From: JBHIBA01 sp046758845
GTDB lineage: Bacteria; UBA8248; JACPRG01; G963555815
NCBI GenBank assembly: GCA_046758845.1
Contig: JBHIBA010000213.1
Span: 1-8,105 of the forward strand
Reading direction: 5' to 3'
DNA length: 8,105 nt
Notes under the pieces: model-generated
Told to the model about the DNA's origin: nothing
Databases searched by the model: none
What the model saw: the letters and a program-made list of their open reading frames with translations, nothing else
Part shown: positions 4,956 to 8,105 of the stretch, piece by piece
How positions within the stretch are numbered: position 1 is the stretch's first letter
Layout: every line of letters begins with the position of its first letter
Translations under genes and position numbers: made by a program

Positions 4956-6089
4956 ATGAGTATAGAAGGCCAGACCGAAGAAGATCGCTGCGTTTTGACA
5001 AGCGATCCAACTGGTTCAAAGGTGAGCGCCTTGCAATCGCCAATCCACGATGCACACATCGGCTTGGGCCCCGTCATGGGCGATTGGGACGGGTGGAATA
5101 TTCCCGCCCATTATGGAGACCCTCAGGCGGAATACTGGGCCGCCCGGAAATGCGTCGTTCGAACAGACCGCTCTCACCGCGCCAAGCTCCGGGTGGTCGG
5201 GAATGACAGGAAGAAATTCCTTCAGAACATTCTCACCAATGAGGTCCAATCTCTCCCGCCCGGAAAAGGGACCTATGCAGCCTTGCTACTTGCGACGGGA
5301 AAGATGGTGGCGGACTTTCGCGTGTCCATCCTGGCGGAGTCTGTTCTTCTCGACGCCGAGGCTCGATGCCAACAGGCGGCCTTTTCCCAGCTGGACAAGT
5401 TTAACCTGGGCTATGACTGCGAGATCACCGATGAGACAAAAGACCTGGGGATGCTGACCCTGGTCGGACCCAAATGCCAGGAAACCGTCCGGGAAATCTT
5501 GGGCGTGGCGCCCCCTTTCGGCGCGACGCACGAATGCCTGGAATTCGAATGGATCGGGACGAAGACAGTCGCCGCCACAACGGATCGCCTGGGCCCCGCG
5601 GCCATCGACCTGATCGTTCCAGCCCCAAGGTTGTCCTCCCTGTGGGAGGCCTTCGAGAGCGTTCACCCATCGGGGTTTTTGACTCTTGAGACGCTTAGAC
5701 TGGAGGCGGGGATGCCTCGCTTCGGAGCGGACATGGACGAGTCGGTGAACCCCATGGAAGCCGGTATTCTGAACGCCATCGATTTTGACAAAGGTTGTTA
5801 CGTGGGCCAGGAAGTGATTGCGAAGATTGAATCCTTGGGACACGTGAATCGCCATCTGGTGGGGATCCGCATTGAGGGAGACACCCCCCCCGCCCTCGGC
5901 GCTCCTCTCTTCGAGAGCGGCAAGAAGGTGGGCCATGTAACAAGCTCGACACTGTCACCCTCTCTGGGGAGGGTCGTGGCTCTAGGTTACGTGCACCGAA
6001 AATCCTCCACCCCTGGCCAAGCCCTCGAAACCGAAATCCGGAGTCAGCGGCTGCCAGCCTTGGTCGTGGAACGGCCGTTTGTGTCTTGA
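4956..6089 (+). CDS. ygfZ: Folate-binding YgfZ/GcvT-like protein
   Basis: A protein of the glycine-cleavage T-protein superfamily, YgfZ branch, which binds folate and supports iron-sulfur enzyme maintenance and tRNA modification. The deciding feature is the YgfZ signature KGCYVGQE (residues 279-286, Cys281), where true GcvT proteins have a different KG-containing motif. The N-terminal folate-binding part includes TDRSHRAKL (70-78) and the FLQNILTNEV segment. LRLEAGMPRFG precedes the signature, and the C-terminal barrel has GYVH. The start is uncertain. ATG 4956 gives 377 residues but lacks a well-spaced Shine-Dalgarno. TTG 5031 has AAAGGTGAG about five bases upstream and gives a start (LQSPIHDAH) matching typical family length. 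TTG 4920 and GTG 5022 are less likely. It stands alone between tRNA genes. Confidence 0.88.
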   Translation: MSIEGQTEEDRCVLTSDPTGSKVSALQSPIHDAHIGLGPVMGDWDGWNIPAHYGDPQAEYWAARKCVVRTDRSHRAKLRVVGNDRKKFLQNILTNEVQSLPPGKGTYAALLLATGKMVADFRVSILAESVLLDAEARCQQAAFSQLDKFNLGYDCEITDETKDLGMLTLVGPKCQETVREILGVAPPFGATHECLEFEWIGTKTVAATTDRLGPAAIDLIVPAPRLSSLWEAFESVHPSGFLTLETLRLEAGMPRFGADMDESVNPMEAGILNAIDFDKGCYVGQEVIAKIESLGHVNRHLVGIRIEGDTPPALGAPLFESGKKVGHVTSSTLSPSLGRVVALGYVHRKSSTPGQALETEIRSQRLPALVVERPFVS

Positions 6090-6117
6090 AGCCAGTGCGT
6101 TCAGCGTGCGAAACAAT

Positions 6118-6132
6118 CCCTTCTCAGAAGGG
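6118..6132. repeat. Short inverted repeat after ygfZ
   Basis: CCCTTCT and AGAAGGG flank a single central C, so an RNA hairpin would keep about five pairs around a CTCAG loop. It lies 28 bases after the ygfZ stop, but no T-tract follows. It is at best a weak or factor-dependent terminator. Confidence 0.3.
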
Positions 6133-6155
6133 GAACGGAGCCGGACAACCCCCTC

Positions 6156-6183
6156 TTGACACCCGAATGCGACCCGCTATATA
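6156..6183 (+). promoter_or_regulatory. Promoter of the tRNA-Lys/tRNA-Glu pair
   Basis: A perfect -35 TTGACA (6156-6161) is followed after 16 bases by TATATA (6178-6183); an overlapping TATATG at 6180 gives an 18-base spacer. It would start transcription about 35 bases before tRNA-Lys. It is the closest match to a consensus sigma70 promoter in the window, as expected for a stable RNA operon. Confidence 0.7.
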
Positions 6184-6227
6184 TGGAGGGCAAGCAGATG
6201 GAGCGTCTCGATCCGGCACCCATCAGT

Positions 6228-6303
6228 GAGCCGCTAGCTCATCAGGTAGAGCACCTGCCTTTTAAGCAGGGAGTGCCAGGTTCGAGTCCTGGGCGGCTCA
6301 CCA
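6228..6303 (+). tRNA. tRNA-Lys (anticodon TTT)
   Basis: The acceptor stem GAGCCGC pairs with GCGGCTC, followed by discriminator A and encoded CCA (6301-6303). The D-stem is GCTC/GAGC. Anticodon stem CCTGC/GCAGG holds loop CTTTTAA with anticodon TTT, and the T-arm CCAGG-TTCGAGT-CCTGG is perfect. It is first in a two-tRNA transcript, with 41 bases to the next tRNA. Confidence 0.97.
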
Positions 6304-6344
6304 GTATCCGATAATTCTTCTTGCGCACGGACCCCTCTCCGAAA

Positions 6345-6422
6345 GTCCCCATCGTCTAGCCTGGCCTAGGACACCGCCCTTTCACGGCGGCAACGGGGGT
6401 TCGAATCCCCCTGGGGACGCCA
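6345..6422 (+). tRNA. tRNA-Glu (anticodon TTC)
   Basis: The acceptor stem GTCCCCA pairs with TGGGGAC, followed by discriminator G and encoded CCA (6420-6422). Anticodon stem CCGCC/GGCGG holds loop CTTTCAC with anticodon TTC. The T-arm GGGGG-TTCGAAT-CCCCC is perfect. It follows tRNA-Lys, presumably in one transcript. No T-rich terminator is visible just after it, and decayed genes follow. Confidence 0.97.
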
Positions 6423-6674
6423 ATGCTGGTGGCACTGCTCTGACTAGCCAGAAGTCGTCCGAAAGATGCTTGTCCGGTAAAGCGGTACCCCCGCCTGTTG
6501 GGACGCGACGAAGGCCGTCCAGGACCTGTGGGAGGCTGGGCGTCTGTTTGGGGGGTCGAAATGCTGTTGACAAGCCGCGTGAAGGGAGTTGTATTCGGTC
6601 ACAAGACTATGGGGACGGGGCATGCCTCCGTCAAGGTCTGAAGTCGGAAATTCTCGTTGTATTCATGTTCATGA
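6423..6674. other. Stretch after tRNA-Glu with no recognisable gene
   Basis: No frame here resembles a known protein. One short plus-strand segment reads ATKAVQDLWEAGRLFGGS before a stop and looks protein-like, so the area may contain further decayed coding sequence from the monooxygenase remnant or another gene. A promoter-like pair is listed separately. Confidence 0.35.
6567..6595 (+). promoter_or_regulatory. Promoter-like sequence upstream of the monooxygenase remnant
   Basis: A perfect TTGACA (6567-6572) is followed after exactly 17 bases by TGTATT (6590-6595, four of six consensus). No intact gene follows it, so it may be a leftover promoter or a coincidence. Confidence 0.3.
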
Positions 6675-7174
6675 TTCGCAGACCCGGCCGGTCGCGGCTG
6701 GCTAATCTACCAAATCGATCACATACAGCGTGGGGCGGAAGAGGTTGGGTGGCGCCTCGAGGATATCAAGCTAGATCTCTGGGCAACGATAGCGATGTCC
6801 GATGATCGTGAGCAGGCAATCGCCGACGTGCGTCATTGGGTTGCATCTCAGGCTGAGACGTTCAATGAATGGCGGGAGCTTCCCGAGTTCCTTCGTCCCT
6901 TTAAGCAGGACATCGAACGTGCGGGGGAGGCCTACAACCGCCTTGAGCACATGTCCCGGCACGCGGGCCACGGGAGGTTGTTTCGCCTGAGCTCGTCAGC
7001 TACCTGGCCATTGTTGGGTCGTCTGACGAGTGCCTGGAGAGAATACGGAAGCTCCGGACGCTGGGACTCGACGGCGTAACACTCGCGTTCCGGGCCGGCG
7101 GGAGGAGGGAACGCATGGAGGCGCTCTATGAAGGAATCATCAAGCCCCTGAAGGAATCGCCGCTACAGCAGTAA
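6675..7174 (+). pseudogene. Luciferase-like (LLM class) flavin/F420-dependent oxidoreductase, 5'-truncated and frameshifted
   Basis: Two frames together give the C-terminal half of an LLM-class oxidoreductase, a TIM-barrel enzyme that uses FMN or F420. From 6675 the first frame reads IDHIQRGAEEVGWRLEDIKL, then MSDDREQAIADVRHWVA and on to EHMSRHAGHG. Near 6975-6980 homology moves to another frame, which reads VSPELVSYLAIVGSSDECLE, then LGLDGVTLAFRAGG, and stops at TAA 7172-7174. The pattern ELVxxLAIVGSxDEC and GVTLAF is typical of the family's last third. An in-frame TGA lies at 6672 and no N-terminal half is found upstream, so besides the frameshift the gene is cut at its 5' end. ATG 6795 opens a frame but is internal to the family. 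A sequencing error could explain the shift, but not the missing N-terminus. Confidence 0.75.
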
Positions 7175-7391
7175 GAATCAGAACGAAGCGTATTGTCGGC
7201 GGGATCTGCCTCCAACGGAGCGCGCTTAAGGCTGGAATCGAGAACGTTTGCGGCGAAATCGTGGAGGAACTGCCACCTCTGGTTACCGCGGATTTCGTCC
7301 CGTTCCCCGTTCGCCTCACCCCCAGTGAGGTCGATGCTTCGTACTTTGTAGTCTTTGGCGAGCACGCCGGATGAGTTCGTACTGGACACCC

Positions 7392-7421
7392 TTGGGTTCG
7401 ATTTCCTTTGATCAATATAAC
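7392..7421 (+). promoter_or_regulatory. Promoter-like sequence upstream of the hydrolase fragment
   Basis: TTGGGT (7392-7397) and TATAAC (7416-7421, five of six consensus) are 18 bases apart in a locally AT-rich patch. The ATG of the hydrolase fragment is about 110 bases downstream. The weak -35 keeps confidence modest. Confidence 0.35.
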
Positions 7422-7495
7422 CAGAATGCGACGCCGCTAACCCTGAGGCGTGTGGAGATCCTGAACGGCCGTCCGGGGCATGCGCAGGTGGAGCG

Positions 7496-7515
7496 CCCGC
7501 CGTCCGTTCGGCGGG
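7496..7515. repeat. 7-bp inverted repeat just before the hydrolase start
   Basis: CCCGCCG (7496-7502) and CGGCGGG (7509-7515) flank a six-base loop. The GGGAAGAGG ribosome-binding-like stretch (7513-7521) begins inside the second arm, so a hairpin could partly mask it. Confidence 0.35.
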
Positions 7516-7531
7516 AAGAGGTTTGGGGAGG

Positions 7532-7918
7532 ATGGCCGGGTTGAGCCGCAGGGGGACCGCTGTCCTGATCCATGGGCTGTCTGAGACGCGCCAGGCGTGG
7601 AGGAGGCTGGTAGCTTTCTTGGAGCGGTCCGTGGATGTTATTGCCTATGACGCAAGGGGATTCGGGGCCAGTCCGACTGGAGCCGCCGATGGGACGGTGC
7701 GGCAGATGGCGGATGATCTGGCGCAGGTGCTCAGCGCGACGGAAACCGGTCCCGTCTGGTTGGTGGGATTTTCCATGGGGGGCGCCATTGCGCAACGGTT
7801 TGCGTTGGACTTTGCGGACTGGACGGAAGGGCTCGTCCTCATCGCGAGTTCCAGCACGGTTAGCCGCGCAGGGGAAGAACATTATTTCAAGTTATTGTCT
7901 TGCACACGAGGTGATTAG
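7532..7918 (+). pseudogene. Alpha/beta hydrolase, C-terminally truncated
   Basis: The 128-residue frame holds the first half of an alpha/beta-hydrolase: VLIHG (11-15, oxyanion-hole region), VIAYDARGFGAS (36-47) and the nucleophile elbow GFSMGG (79-84, Ser81). LVLIASSSTVSRAGEEHYF follows. The similarity stops at about Lys120 (codon 7889-7891); eight unrelated residues then lead to TAG 7916-7918. Normal members have around 250 residues, so the catalytic Asp and His are absent and the product should be inactive. ATG 7532 is chosen because it precedes the conserved N-terminus. GGGAAGAGG (7513-7521) lies ten bases upstream and GGGGAGG directly abuts the ATG; TTG 7523 is an alternative. The break coincides with an abrupt drop in GC, so it looks like a recombination junction and not a point mutation. 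Confidence 0.7.
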
Positions 7919-8024
7919 AGAAGTGTCAAGAAAGTTTTTCAAGAAGACAGGGGCAGATATTAAGAAGATAGTGGGAGAAGAAGGAGAGAAATACAGGGGG
8001 CAACAAAAGTCGAGGAAACGATGA
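7893..8024 (+). pseudogene. C-terminal fragment of an unidentified Lys/Arg-rich protein
   Basis: Beginning at the break in the hydrolase, a different frame reads AHEVIREVSRKFFKKTG, then ADIKKIVGEEGEKYRGQQ, and ends KSRKR at TGA 8022-8024. The base use (purine-rich, many AAG, AGA and ATA codons) is unlike the GC-rich neighbours. The frame continues upstream only as a shadow of the hydrolase, so it appears to be the tail of another gene joined there. I do not recognise the family; a transposase tail or a small operon protein are both possible. Its stop overlaps the next start as ATGA, so the tail and the next gene probably arrived together. Confidence 0.4.
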
Positions 8025-8105
8025 AATTTCCAAAAATCAAATACTACGTACCCGCCCATGACGAGGCGGCCTTGCGGGAGGCTATCGAGTCCGACGCCGA
8101 GGTGA
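8021..8105 (+). CDS. Start of an unidentified gene, continues past window
   Basis: ATG 8021 is preceded five bases upstream by GAGG (8012-8015) and overlaps the stop of the preceding frame as ATGA, so the start is well supported. The 28 visible residues begin MKFPKIKYYVP and continue DEAALREAIESDAEV. The opening resembles the start of FAD-binding subunits of molybdenum hydroxylases (CoxM/xanthine-dehydrogenase type, with a YxxP followed by an EAL helix). This is a weak hint from a short segment. The first ten codons are A-rich like the upstream segment, then GC-rich sequence resumes. Confidence 0.5.
   Translation, partial: MKFPKIKYYVPAHDEAALREAIESDAEV

Larger units (their letters stand above)
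7175..7531. other. Stretch between the monooxygenase remnant and the hydrolase fragment
   Basis: No gene is recognised. The plus strand stays open to TGA 7372-7374 in a frame that ends VVFGEHAG, but it has no start codon with a ribosome binding site. Minus-strand frames across 7126-7415 resemble no family I know. The second half holds a promoter-like pair and an inverted repeat, listed separately. Confidence 0.35.

Noticed and set aside
4712..5077. 121-codon minus-strand frame across the ygfZ start
   Set aside because: No recognisable domain, and it overlaps the 5' region of a well-supported gene.
5286..5936. 216-codon minus-strand frame inside ygfZ
   Set aside because: It is fully antisense to the YgfZ-like gene, whose motifs are conserved, and has no family signature.
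6470..6805. 111-codon plus-strand frame after tRNA-Glu
   Set aside because: Low-complexity, Arg/Gly-rich reading with no start signal; its end overlaps the monooxygenase remnant in a different frame.
7412..7882. 156-codon minus-strand frame opposite the alpha/beta hydrolase
   Set aside because: Antisense shadow rich in Pro, Arg and His; the plus strand carries the recognisable hydrolase motifs.

Overview
The window looks like chromosomal DNA of a moderately GC-rich bacterium. Shine-Dalgarno sites are strong, sigma70-type promoters are visible, and all three tRNA genes encode their CCA ends. Gene content (two amidohydrolase-2 family enzymes, a nitroreductase, a luciferase-like monooxygenase remnant, an alpha/beta hydrolase fragment) fits a metabolically broad environmental bacterium such as a deltaproteobacterium-like or Tectomicrobia/Rokubacteria-like lineage. 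The sequence alone does not fix the taxon.

Layout. (1) 1-2480, plus strand: the 3' end of an amidohydrolase, a small nitroreductase with a recognisable promoter and leader, and a complete ACMSD-like amidohydrolase in which Gln replaces the first histidine of the metal-binding HxH motif. (2) 2494-3560: nested insertion-sequence debris. An IS3-like left end carries the first codons of orfA and is cut by the terminal end of an IS21-family element. That element keeps istB and only the tail of istA. (3) 3560-4440, minus strand: a prophage remnant with a terminase small subunit and the N-terminal part of a ParB-like protein. The ParB-like frame runs in frame into the istA tail. Terminase, ParB-IstA chimera and istB overlap by about 4 bases at each junction. 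(4) 4436-4697: a tRNA-Thr(CGT) gene on the minus strand with promoter, structured leader and intrinsic terminator, probably the boundary of the phage-derived insert. (5) 4956-6422: a YgfZ/GcvT-like folate-binding protein, then a tRNA-Lys(TTT)-tRNA-Glu(TTC) pair behind a near-consensus promoter. (6) 6423-8105: a gene graveyard with a frameshifted, 5'-truncated luciferase-like monooxygenase and an alpha/beta hydrolase that stops after its nucleophile region. A purine-rich foreign-looking segment follows, and then the start of a new gene that runs off the window.

I found no complete new defence or metabolic system. The most interesting items are the chimeric phage-IS operon beside a tRNA gene, the amidohydrolase with an altered metal motif, and a 9-bp inverted repeat bracketing the nitroreductase -10 box.
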